Of a stretch of 47,812 bases of DNA, positions 37,452 to 45,625 are shown piece after piece. How positions within the stretch are numbered: position 1 is the first letter of the stretch; every line of letters starts with the position of its first letter. The position numbers were made by a program, and so were the translations under genes. The DNA is taken from positions 1 through 47,812 of the forward strand of contig BAXC01000024.1 in the NCBI GenBank assembly GCA_001310375.1, written 5' to 3'. Under the pieces are notes generated by a model. That model was not told the origin of the DNA, made no database searches, and saw nothing but the letters and a program-made list of their open reading frames with translations. This DNA comes from Bacillus sp. JCM 19041. GTDB taxonomy: Bacteria; Bacillota; Bacilli; Bacillales; Bacillaceae_D.

Positions 37452-37529
37452 GTCTATCCCTCCTTTTCCATTTATTTGCTTTCTATTCTTATCGTAATGG
37501 ACAAAGTTTCAATAATCAACAAATATTTC

Positions 37530-37611
37530 GGAAAATTCGATTTTCCCAATAAGCTATTTGTTTATATTAGTTAAGTTTTGTCATGATCCGCCTCTTTTGA
37601 GGAAAATCATG
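37530..37611. promoter_or_regulatory. Two dyads in the aimR-bmr divergent spacer
   Basis: GGAAAAT-TCG-ATTTTCC is a perfect dyad at 37530-37546. CATGAT...ATCATG with inner CCTC-TTTT-GAGG spans 37582-37611. Neither has a terminator tail. They are candidate operators for the AimR-family protein or another regulator of the divergent genes. Confidence 0.45.
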
Positions 37612-37683
37612 CCGTGATTTGTCTTCTTTCTAATAAATCGAGAAATGTAGAATTTTCTTTTTTAAGAGTAAATAAAAAACTTC

Positions 37684-37713
37684 TTGCTTTTATAAAGAAA
37701 ATTCAGGTAAGAT
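37684..37713 (+). promoter_or_regulatory. Promoter of the bmr leader
   Basis: TTGCTT (37684-37689) and TAAGAT (37708-37713) are 18 nt apart, with a predicted start near 37720, about 25 nt before the leader ORF. Confidence 0.5.
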
Positions 37714-37743
37714 AAGTACAGCTTTTTACTTTCGGAGAAGGAG

Positions 37744-37845
37744 ATGAGACAAATGAAACACGTCATGATGGCAGCCGTAGGGCTAAAACATAACTGTATA
37801 TATAACGAGTCTCATCTGCAAACGGACCAATTGTTGGCTGTTTAA
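37744..37845 (+). CDS. Leader peptide of the bmrCD operon (BmrB-like role)
   Basis: A 30-33-codon ORF with GGAGAAGGAG before two in-frame ATGs (37744 and 37753); it reads MKHVMMAAVGLKHN... and ends LLAV. Its first bases (AGATGAGAC, 37742-37750) pair with GTCTCATCT inside the ORF (37809-37817). It is followed by an intrinsic terminator at 37881-37936 and then the exporter genes. In B. subtilis bmrCD is controlled by translation of the leader BmrB; the same arrangement here supports a leader role. Sequence identity to BmrB was not tested. Confidence 0.65.
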   Translation: MRQMKHVMMAAVGLKHNCIYNESHLQTDQLLAV

Positions 37846-37880
37846 AATTTTCTATGGGGCTTGGAGATTCAAGCGCCCTC

Positions 37881-37936
37881 TGCACATACGTATAGTTAGA
37901 CGTTGCGGCATTGCTGCGACGTCTTTTTTATGTGCA
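37881..37936 (+). terminator. Attenuator terminator upstream of bmrC
   Basis: Core stem AGACGTTGC (37898-37906) with GCGACGTCT (37916-37924) is followed by T6. An outer stem TGCACATA (37881-37888) with TATGTGCA (37929-37936) encloses it. It lies between the leader ORF and the exporter genes, so it must be read through for bmrCD expression. Confidence 0.8.
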
Positions 37937-37971
37937 AGAGTAAAAGCACAAATAAAAAGGAGGAAGAAGAT

Positions 37972-38037
37972 GTGAATACCCACTCAAATGTATTTATCCC
38001 ACTGATGCTTGACTTAGGAGAGCTAGAAGGTGGGTAG
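37972..38037 (+). CDS. Second short upstream ORF in the bmrCD leader
   Basis: GTG 37972 has AAGGAGG 8 nt upstream, the best ribosome site in the leader, and opens 21 codons (MNTHSNVFIPLMLDLGELEG plus G). The adjacent ATG at 37970 is an immediate start-stop (ATGTGA). It ends 40 nt before bmrC, whose own ribosome site is weak. It may be a real small protein, a decayed gene or a translational control element. Confidence 0.45.
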   Translation: MNTHSNVFIPLMLDLGELEGG

Positions 38038-38077
38038 CTTAGTGTCGGACTTAACCAATAGAGAGAAGTGACCACGG

Positions 38078-39826
38078 ATGTTTCGGGTATTAAAACAATT
38101 AAGTTGGTTTTTTAAAGAACAGAAAAAAAGGTATCTTGTAGCCGTTTCCTTATTAATTGTAGTGAGTGTAATTGATTTAATGCCTGCTCTCATTATTGGG
38201 AGAGCGGTTGATGCGTTTCAACGAGGCGCACTTTCCGCGTCAGTAGCAGGAACGCTTATTGGTTTGATGATTGTTGTCATTACAGCAAGCTATTTTATTA
38301 GCTATATCTGGATGCGCCAGTTATTTGGCGGCGCCTTTGTGCTTGAACGAAAATTGAGATCGACGTTTATGAAGCATTTGTTTCAAATGGATCCGCCTTT
38401 TTTTGAAAAGCGCAAAACTGGGGATTTGCTGGCGCGTGGAACAAATGACATGAAAGCAATCTCTATGACCGCAGGTTTTGGAATTTTAACATTAATTGAT
38501 TCCGTTGTGTTTATGGCGATTATATTAGTGGCGATGACATGGTTAATCGATTGGAAACTAACACTGGCCGCAGTTGCGCCACTTCCAATCATTGCACTTG
38601 TCGTGACGATCCTTGGAAAAATGATTCATACCCGATTTTCAAAGGCTCAGGAAGCTTTTGGTGATTTAAACAACCGAGTCCTTGAATCGGTTGCGGGTAT
38701 GCGAGTGATCAGGGCGTTTCGGAGTGAGCGTCGTGATGAGGCTTTATTCGAAGAAAAAAGCTATGACGTTTATAAGCGCTACATTCAAGTTGCACGTGTT
38801 GAATCGTTTTTTGATCCTGTTGTAAATATTGTTGTTGGCTTAAGTTATGTCATTGGGCTTGGTTATGGCGCGTATCTTGTTTTTAATCAACAATTGACAC
38901 TCGGTCAGATTGTGACCTTTAACTTGTATTTAGGAATGCTCATATGGCCGATGTTTGCAATTGGGGAGTTAGTGAATATTATGCAGCGTGGCGGGGCTTC
39001 TTATGACCGCGTGCATGAGACGTTATCTGTTGAAAAAGCGGTACCAGTGTCTAAAGAAGCAGGTAATGGTGCTGCACAATTGCCTATTCGTATTAGAGGG
39101 TTAACTTTCTCTTACCCAGGCGCGACTGGTGACCAACTTAAGGATCTATCTCTTGAGGTCGAAGCAGGTCAAACGGTTGGTATTGTCGGTAAAACAGGAA
39201 GTGGAAAATCAACGCTCGTCAAGCAATTATTAAAATACTATCCTGCTGGTACGGGAGATATACTCTATGGTGATGTTTCTGCTAATCAATTAACACAAAC
39301 AGAGATGAGGGAATTAGTCGGTTACGTTCCTCAAGACCATGTTTTATTCTCAAAGTCTGTACGTGAAAACATCCTCTTTGCCACAAAAAGTGCAACGGAG
39401 GACCAATTAAAACAGGCGATTAGAGCTTCGGCATTTGAACAAGACTTAAGCTTTTTGCCAGAAGGGCTAGAGACACTTGTTGGTGAAAATGGTGTCTCCT
39501 TATCCGGTGGTCAGAAGCAACGGATCTCAATTGCACGAGCGCTCGTATTAGATCCGGAAGTGCTTATCTTGGATGACTCTCTTTCAGCAGTAGATGCAAA
39601 AACAGAAGCAAAGATTGTCAGCAATATACAAACAGAACGAGCGGGAAAAACAACGTTTATTACAAGCCACCGAATGTCTGCCGTTGAACACGCTGATCAA
39701 ATTCTCGTTTTACGTGATGGAGAAGTGGCTGAACGAGGAACGCATGCTGAATTAATTGAACAAAACGGTTGGTATGCACAACAAGTAAGAAACCAATCGC
39801 TTGAAGGGAAAGGGGTGACGTCATGA
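38078..39826 (+). CDS. bmrC: ABC multidrug exporter half-transporter BmrC (YheI type)
   Basis: This is one half of a heterodimeric multidrug exporter, 582 residues, with an N-terminal six-helix domain and a C-terminal nucleotide-binding domain. Walker A is GIVGKTGSGKSTL, the signature LSGGQKQRISIARAL, Walker B VLILDDSLSAVDAKTE. The catalytic glutamate is replaced by Asp500, the degenerate-site residue known from BmrC. The start MFRVLKQLSWFFKEQ is typical. It overlaps bmrD by 4 bp (ATGA). It exports drugs including protein-synthesis inhibitors in B. subtilis; induction here probably depends on the leader attenuator. Confidence 0.93.
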   Translation: MFRVLKQLSWFFKEQKKRYLVAVSLLIVVSVIDLMPALIIGRAVDAFQRGALSASVAGTLIGLMIVVITASYFISYIWMRQLFGGAFVLERKLRSTFMKHLFQMDPPFFEKRKTGDLLARGTNDMKAISMTAGFGILTLIDSVVFMAIILVAMTWLIDWKLTLAAVAPLPIIALVVTILGKMIHTRFSKAQEAFGDLNNRVLESVAGMRVIRAFRSERRDEALFEEKSYDVYKRYIQVARVESFFDPVVNIVVGLSYVIGLGYGAYLVFNQQLTLGQIVTFNLYLGMLIWPMFAIGELVNIMQRGGASYDRVHETLSVEKAVPVSKEAGNGAAQLPIRIRGLTFSYPGATGDQLKDLSLEVEAGQTVGIVGKTGSGKSTLVKQLLKYYPAGTGDILYGDVSANQLTQTEMRELVGYVPQDHVLFSKSVRENILFATKSATEDQLKQAIRASAFEQDLSFLPEGLETLVGENGVSLSGGQKQRISIARALVLDPEVLILDDSLSAVDAKTEAKIVSNIQTERAGKTTFITSHRMSAVEHADQILVLRDGEVAERGTHAELIEQNGWYAQQVRNQSLEGKGVTS

Positions 39827-41820
39827 GCACGGAAAAACGCCTTGCACGTTACGCTCTTACAAGTAAAGGGACGATTTTAATTGCGTTACTGATGCTGACT
39901 GTTGCCGTAGCGGCTGAACTAACGGGTCCATTTATCGCTAAAACGGTGATTGATCGTCACATATCTGGAATCGAACAGCCGTGGTATGAAACGGAAGCCT
40001 ACAAGGATTCAGTTGAATACAATGGTCAGTTGTATACGCGTGAAGCCAATCTGCCAGAAAGTGCAGTAACAGGTGAGCAAGTACAAATTATGCAAATTGG
40101 GACGTCGTTTTATTTTCTGGAAGAGCCTCTGCCACTTGAAGGCACACGTACGTATGAAAATGGAGTGCTTTCAATTGAATTAAACAAAGACGTCGTTCAA
40201 GCAGAAGCAGAGCCTCTTTCGGCTAGTGAAGTGCTTGCTTTTTATACACCAGAGATTCGTCCAATTTTAAATTGGCTTTTGCTTTATGTAGGAATTGTAA
40301 TCGTGGCTTCTTTCTTCCGCTATGGTCAAGGGTTTTACTTGAAAAAAGCAGCTCACCGTATTATTCAGCGGATGCGTGTGGATGTATTTAATCAACTTTC
40401 ACGTGTCCCAGTGCGGTTCTTTGATCATCAACCAGCGGGTAAGATTGTTGCCCGAATTACGAATGATACAGAAGCAGTCCGTGAGCTCTACATGACAGTG
40501 CTCGCAAGCTTTTTCTCAAGCGGTATCTACATTATTGGTATTTATATTGCGTTATTTTTACTTGATGTCAGGCTTGCTGTTATTACGCTTGTCCTCTTGC
40601 CAATTTTATTTATCTGGTTTAAGCTCTACCGGAAATTTGCAGCTGGTTATAACCGGATGATAAGGGCGAAAAATGCAGAGATTAATGCTTCTATGAACGA
40701 GAATGTCCAAGGAATGAGCATCATTCAAGCATTTAGGCAAGAAGAAACAAACCAAGAGGCGTTTGAAAAGTTAAATGATGAACATTACCAGTACCAAGCG
40801 CGGTTGCTACGGTTAAATTCACTTACATCCCATAATTTAACGTTCGTATTAAAAAATGTGATTTTTGTGGCGCTAATTTGGTGGATTAGTGGTGGAACCG
40901 CTGGACTGATTACACTTGGTGTTCTTTACGCATTTGTTGATTACGTCAACCGATTATTTGAACCAGTCAATCAAATTATTAATCAGCTTGCTAATTTAGA
41001 ACAAGCGCGAGCTGCAGGAACGCGAGTGTTTGAGTTAATGGATGAAGCTGGTAGTGATGTTGATGATGGTACAACACCTCGTCCATTTGGTGAAGTTCAG
41101 TTTAATCAAGTAAGCTTTTCGTATAAGGATGGCGAAAATGTGCTGAATGACTTATCATTCCACGCAAAACCTGGGGAAACCATTGCTTTAGTTGGTCATA
41201 CTGGATCAGGAAAAAGTTCGATTATGAATCTGTTATTCCGTTTCTATGACCCTCAAGAAGGAGAAATTCGCATTGATGGGACTGATACGAAAACGATTTC
41301 TCCTCAAGCCTTGCGTGCTCATATGGGCATTGTTTTGCAAGAACCCTACTTGTTTTCTGGAACAATCGCTTCGAACATTGCTTACGGTCGTCCTGATGCG
41401 ACACGAGCTGAAGTTGAAGAAGCGATCCGACTTGTTGGGGGTGAAGAAGTGTTTCGGAAATTTAAGCATGGGCTGGATGAGGAAGTGACAGAAAGAGGAA
41501 GCACGCTTTCAAGCGGTCAACGTCAGCTCATTAGTTTCGCTCGAGCTCTGGTCGCAAACCCGGCTATTCTTGTGTTAGATGAAGCGACTTCAAGCATTGA
41601 TACAGAGACAGAGCTCTTAATCCAACAAGGAATGAATACGTTAAAGCAAGACCGAACAACCTTTATTATCGCCCACCGTTTATCAACGATTAAAGATGCA
41701 GACCAAATCATTGTGCTCGACCGTGGCTCGATTTTAGAAAAAGGCAATCATGAAGAATTGCTTGCCGCGGGCGGTACGTATGCACATATGTATTATACGC
41801 AGCAAGGTCAGGTCGGGTAA
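39823..41820 (+). CDS. bmrD: ABC multidrug exporter half-transporter BmrD (YheH type)
   Basis: The partner half-transporter, 665 residues. It has the BmrD-specific extracytoplasmic insertion of about 100 residues between the first two membrane helices (roughly residues 40-145, acidic, TYENGVLSIELNKDV). The nucleotide domain is canonical: GHTGSGKSSIMNLL, LSSGQRQLISFARAL and VLDEATSSIDTETE, with the catalytic glutamate at 587. Together with BmrC it makes one active and one degenerate ATP site. Confidence 0.94.
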   Translation: MSTEKRLARYALTSKGTILIALLMLTVAVAAELTGPFIAKTVIDRHISGIEQPWYETEAYKDSVEYNGQLYTREANLPESAVTGEQVQIMQIGTSFYFLEEPLPLEGTRTYENGVLSIELNKDVVQAEAEPLSASEVLAFYTPEIRPILNWLLLYVGIVIVASFFRYGQGFYLKKAAHRIIQRMRVDVFNQLSRVPVRFFDHQPAGKIVARITNDTEAVRELYMTVLASFFSSGIYIIGIYIALFLLDVRLAVITLVLLPILFIWFKLYRKFAAGYNRMIRAKNAEINASMNENVQGMSIIQAFRQEETNQEAFEKLNDEHYQYQARLLRLNSLTSHNLTFVLKNVIFVALIWWISGGTAGLITLGVLYAFVDYVNRLFEPVNQIINQLANLEQARAAGTRVFELMDEAGSDVDDGTTPRPFGEVQFNQVSFSYKDGENVLNDLSFHAKPGETIALVGHTGSGKSSIMNLLFRFYDPQEGEIRIDGTDTKTISPQALRAHMGIVLQEPYLFSGTIASNIAYGRPDATRAEVEEAIRLVGGEEVFRKFKHGLDEEVTERGSTLSSGQRQLISFARALVANPAILVLDEATSSIDTETELLIQQGMNTLKQDRTTFIIAHRLSTIKDADQIIVLDRGSILEKGNHEELLAAGGTYAHMYYTQQGQVG

Positions 41821-41913
41821 AAAAGTGCCCACGAGCCAAATGAGGTCCGTGGCGAAGCTAATAAGTATTTAGTGCAGAATTAGAAAAAGAAAAATTTGAA
41901 TGGATCCCAGGTG

Positions 41914-41955
41914 AGAAAGAGGCAGCTTTAAACGCTGTCTCTTCTTTATTCTCTG
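41914..41955 (+). terminator. Probable terminator in the 41821-42142 spacer
   Basis: AGAGGCAGC (41918-41926) pairs with GCTGTCTCT (41934-41942) with one G-U and a 7-nt loop, followed by a T-rich tract. The rest of the spacer is A+T-rich with no clear gene. Confidence 0.55.
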
Positions 41956-42142
41956 GATATTTATTAGAAAATTTTGTTTTTAATAAATATAAAGCGCTCT
42001 CTCACCTCCCTTTTCTCCCATGATATAGTATGGAGAAATAAGCAAAAACAAACTTAGTGTTGAGGTATTCCTTTACTGATTGGATAAGAAATCTCAACAT
42101 GAGCATTAAGGCAGCATTCAACCATCAGGATAGGTGAAGGAA

Positions 42143-43729
42143 ATGGGGAAAAAGCGTTCTTTAGAAAAGAAATTTATGATCTACATAACTGGTTTGATCA
42201 CCTTGATCATGCTCTTAGTCACGGTGGTTTATGTTTATTTGGAACGAGAACAAGCTCGGCAATTAATTGGTGAACAAGCATTAACAACTGCGCTGGCTGT
42301 TTCCGAAATATCCGACGTGAAAACAGCTTTGGCAAATGGTAGTAATGTTGATGATGTTCGGGAAATTGTTGAACGAATTCGAGAGAGTTCTGGGGCTGAA
42401 TATATTGTTATCGGAGATGTTTCTGGTGTCCGTATTACGCATCCTGATCCAACAGAAATTGGGCATCCAATGGTTGGTGGTGATAATGAGGGTGCTCTAG
42501 TCTATGGAGATAGCTATATCTCATTAGCAGAGGGTTCTTTAGGTACATCTGTAAGAGGGAAGACGCCGGTAATTAATGAAGAAGGCCAAATCATTGGGGT
42601 TGTGTCTGTTGGATTTATGATTGAATATATTAATTCTATTTTTCAGCAAGGATTTATTGCGTTTGTCATATGGCTTTCGTTGATTTTTCTTTTAGGATTG
42701 GCGGGAAGCAGAGCATTGGCAAGAAGCATTCGAAACGATACATTTGGCTTAGAGCCTTACCAGATTGCTAGGCTATATAAGGAAAGACAGGCTGTCCTTG
42801 AGTCGATAAAAGAAGGGTTGATTGCTACTGATCAAAATGGGACTGTGACACTCGTGAATCAATCCGCTAAAGACATGTTGCAACTAGGCGAAGGAATTGT
42901 CGGAAAGCCAATCGAAACGGTTCTGTCAAAATCTGAAATGGCTGAAGTGTTAAAAAAACAAGGTCGTACAGGACCGCACGAGGCTATTTTTCAGGACAAA
43001 CGTCTAATTATTCATTATCAAACAATTGAAGAAAATGGTGTGTATGGTGGGAAGGTTGCTAGTTTTCAAAATCGGTCCGAATTAAATGAACTGATTAATG
43101 CACTATCAGAAATGCAGCAGTACTCACAAGATTTGCGAGCACAAACGCATGAGTATACAAATAAATTGTATGCCATTTCTGGTTGGCTTCAGCTAGGGTA
43201 CACGCAAAGAGCAATTGAATTTATTCATCAGGAAACTGGGGTACAGGATCGAGACAGCAAAGTGCTTTTTGAGCAAATCAAAGACCCAACGATTCAAGCG
43301 GTGATAATAGGAAAGCGTTCCAAAGCTTCGGAAAAAAAGATAGACTTTAATGTCGATCCCGAAAGTAGTGCTGTAACAGTATGGTCGAAAACAGCGACAG
43401 CTCCTCTTGTTACAGTGATTGGTAATGTGATCGATAATGCATTTGAAGCAGTTCTTTCTGTTTCGAACCCTAAGGTCTATCTATTTATGACTGATATGGG
43501 TGATGAGCTCATTATAGAAGTAGCAGACAACGGAGAAGGAATTGATGATAGTATTGCCGATCGTATTTTTGAACAAGGATTTTCCACTAAAGCCGATGGG
43601 AAACGAGGTTTTGGTCTTGCACTTACGATGGCTGCGTTAAAAGAATTAAATGGTTCGCTCGAAATCGAAGCAAACACACCACAAGGCACGATTGTTAGTT
43701 TATATATCCCGAAGAACCAGGAGGCATAA
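42143..43729 (+). CDS. CitA/DcuS-family sensor histidine kinase (CitS/DctS-like)
   Basis: A membrane sensor of about 528 residues for di- or tricarboxylates. Transmembrane helices at about 13-33 and 173-193 flank an extracytoplasmic PAS-like sensor domain (SGAEYIVIGDVSGVRITHPDPTEIGHP is the signature of the CitA family). A cytosolic PAS domain (LIATDQNGTVTLVNQSAKDML) precedes the Spo0B-like H-box, with His336 in RAQTHEYTNKLYAISG. The ATPase domain has NVIDNAFEA, VADNGEGI and GFSTKADGKRGFGLAL. ATG 42143 follows GGTGAAGG; GTG 42134 is possible. It is 4 bp before the response regulator. The tctCBA genes nearby are the expected target. Confidence 0.92.
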   Translation: MGKKRSLEKKFMIYITGLITLIMLLVTVVYVYLEREQARQLIGEQALTTALAVSEISDVKTALANGSNVDDVREIVERIRESSGAEYIVIGDVSGVRITHPDPTEIGHPMVGGDNEGALVYGDSYISLAEGSLGTSVRGKTPVINEEGQIIGVVSVGFMIEYINSIFQQGFIAFVIWLSLIFLLGLAGSRALARSIRNDTFGLEPYQIARLYKERQAVLESIKEGLIATDQNGTVTLVNQSAKDMLQLGEGIVGKPIETVLSKSEMAEVLKKQGRTGPHEAIFQDKRLIIHYQTIEENGVYGGKVASFQNRSELNELINALSEMQQYSQDLRAQTHEYTNKLYAISGWLQLGYTQRAIEFIHQETGVQDRDSKVLFEQIKDPTIQAVIIGKRSKASEKKIDFNVDPESSAVTVWSKTATAPLVTVIGNVIDNAFEAVLSVSNPKVYLFMTDMGDELIIEVADNGEGIDDSIADRIFEQGFSTKADGKRGFGLALTMAALKELNGSLEIEANTPQGTIVSLYIPKNQEA

Positions 43730-43733
43730 TGAA

Positions 43734-44437
43734 ATGAACGTAATGATTGCTGAAGATGATTACCGCGTGGCAGAAATCCATGAACAATTCTTGAAAAAGA
43801 TGAATGACATTCAAGTCGTCGCTAAGGCGCAAAGTGCAAAGGAAACGGTTGATCTAGCAAAAAAGCATCAACCAGATCTTTTGTTACTTGACGTTTATTT
43901 GCCAGACAGTTAGGAACGGACACATTGATCGAGCTCCAACAAAGTTGTCCTACAATGCAAGTAATCTTAATTACCGCGGCAACAGAAAAAGAGATTTTTA
44001 GAAGCGCTTTACAACATGGGGTTGCTGATTTTCTCGTTAAGCCAATTGCGTTCGAACGTTTGCAGGCTGCGGTTAGCAAGGCTGAGGAACTAAATGTATG
44101 GTTAAAAGAAAAGGATCCAATTGATCAGTCTGTCGCTGACCAATTCTTTCAGAAAACGAATAAACGTTTCATTCAGGATATAAATCTTCCTAAAGGAATC
44201 GACCAGCTGACGCTTCAAAAAGTACGGACTTTGCTTAATGAACAAGCAGAAGGTATAACGGCTGAGGCATTAGGGCGTATGTTTGGAGCCTCACGGACGA
44301 CTTCTAGAAGATACTTGGAGTATTTAATCTCGGTTGGCGAAGCAAAAGCGGAACTTGAATATGGCATTGTCGGTAGACAGAACGAAAATATTGGGTTGTT
44401 TAACAACCTATTTATTAATCAAACCCGCAAACGATAA
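43734..44437 (+). CDS. CitB/DcuR-family response regulator, one frameshift
   Basis: Partner of the upstream kinase, about 234 residues when joined. The receiver domain has IAEDDYRVAEIHEQFL, phospho-acceptor Asp53 in LLLLDVYLPD, and the conserved lysine in FLVKPIAFERLQ. The C-terminus holds the family helix-turn-helix (GITAEALGRMFGASRTTSRRYLEYL). One T is lost near 43911: LPDS-stop becomes LPDSLGTDTLIELQQ. ATG 43734 has AGGAGG 9 nt upstream. It is followed by a terminator and then tctC. Confidence 0.9.
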
Positions 44438-44449
44438 AGCTAGAAATGG

Positions 44450-44473
44450 AGAGCCAAGTACTAGGCTCTTTTT
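44450..44473 (+). terminator. Terminator after the response regulator
   Basis: AGAGCC (44450-44455) pairs with GGCTCT (44464-44469), loop of 8 nt, then TTTTT. Confidence 0.75.
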
Positions 44474-44543
44474 GTTTTGCAAAGCCATTATCTTGTGAAC
44501 TTTATGAACAGAATAAACAAATAAGTCAAAATGAACGTTAAGT

Positions 44544-44557
44544 TGTAAACGGTTACA
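44544..44557. promoter_or_regulatory. cre site (CcpA operator) upstream of tctC
   Basis: TGTAAACGGTTACA fits TGWAANCGNTNWCA at every defined position and is a near-perfect palindrome. It lies 56 bp before the tctC start, close to the probable promoter (TAAGAT at about 44576-44581), so CcpA binding would repress transcription when preferred sugars are present. Confidence 0.8.
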
Positions 44558-44612
44558 TTTGTTGGATTTGCAAAGTAAGATAAGAAGAATGATGTGAAGG
44601 GAGTGTATATTT

Positions 44613-45614
44613 GTGAAAAAAACGTGGATTCTCGCTCTTGGTCTCTTTATCGTCCTGGCGGGATGTTCGATGCCGGTCCAAAAAGGAACTTTGGATGCGG
44701 ACGGCAATTGGGAGCCTGATCGGTCGATCGAATTTATTGCACCGGCGGCTGCTGGTGGTGGTTGGGATACGACAGCGCGGATGCTTGCTAAATCAATTGA
44801 TGAGGAAGGCATTTCTGATCGGAGTTTTGGTGTTGTGAACAAACCAGGGGGAGGAGGTGCAGTTGCTTGGGCCTATATCCATAAGCGCAACGACCCTCAT
44901 AATATCTTTATTGGTTCTCCACCGCTTCACTTTGTCGCTTTGGCTGGGCAGTCTCCATTTGGTTATCAGGACTTTACACCAATCGCTAATTTAATTGCCG
45001 ATTATGGAGCGTTTGCTGTTCGAGCTGACGCGAAATGGGATACGTTAGAAGAACTGTTTGCGGATATGCGTGAAGATCCAACGCAAGTGACAACAATAGG
45101 TGTTTCTTCACCAGGTAGTATGGATCATATGCAATTTGTTTTATTTGCGGAAGCAGCTGGAGTTGATATTTCGAAAATTCGGTATGTTTCTGACCAAGAT
45201 GGAGGGGCGATGACTTCTGTATTAAACGGAAGTGTTGATGTTGTGTCTACTGGAGTGGCGGAAGCGGCTGAACAGGGGCGAGCCGGTAAAATGAAGATTT
45301 TAGGAATTACAGCTCCAGAACGTCTCGAAGGAGAATATTTATCCACACTGCCAACAGGTATTGAACAAGGCATTGATGCAGAATTTGTTGTATGGAGAGG
45401 GATTTTTGGACCGCCAGATATGACGGATGAACAACTAGCTTATTATGAATCTATTTTTAAAGAAGCTTCAGATTCAGATTCGTTTGCAGAAGTTCGTGAA
45501 GCGTACGGATGGGATGAATTGTATATGGGATCAGAAGAATTTACCAGTTTCTTAGATGAACAATCCGAAGATTTGGAGAAAATACTAGATGAACTTGGCT
45601 TTCGTCGCGAATAA
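44613..45614 (+). CDS. tctC: Tripartite tricarboxylate transporter binding lipoprotein TctC
   Basis: An extracytoplasmic binding protein of 333 residues. The signal peptide MKKTWILALGLFIVLAGC has its lipobox cysteine at 18. Family motifs are IEFIAPAAAGGGWDTTARML, VVNKPGGGGAVAWAYI, SSPGSMDHMQF and VWRGIFGPPDM. The GTG at 44613 follows AGGGAGTG. It begins the tctC-tctB-tctA operon; the kinase/regulator pair upstream and the cre site suggest citrate or a related acid as substrate. Confidence 0.92.
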   Translation: MKKTWILALGLFIVLAGCSMPVQKGTLDADGNWEPDRSIEFIAPAAAGGGWDTTARMLAKSIDEEGISDRSFGVVNKPGGGGAVAWAYIHKRNDPHNIFIGSPPLHFVALAGQSPFGYQDFTPIANLIADYGAFAVRADAKWDTLEELFADMREDPTQVTTIGVSSPGSMDHMQFVLFAEAAGVDISKIRYVSDQDGGAMTSVLNGSVDVVSTGVAEAAEQGRAGKMKILGITAPERLEGEYLSTLPTGIEQGIDAEFVVWRGIFGPPDMTDEQLAYYESIFKEASDSDSFAEVREAYGWDELYMGSEEFTSFLDEQSEDLEKILDELGFRRE

Positions 45615-45625
45615 GGAGTGATTAG

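Noticed and set aside
37970..37975. ATGTGA start-stop in the bmrCD leader
   Set aside because: A minimal start-stop is possible, but the overlapping GTG frame at 37972 has better spacing to AAGGAGG and stays open for 21 codons.
36229..41820. Prophage or plasmid origin of the AimR-type cassette
   Set aside because: No integrase, portal, terminase, lysis or replication gene is seen on either side; the neighbours are ordinary chromosomal genes. A prophage remnant cannot be excluded from the window alone.
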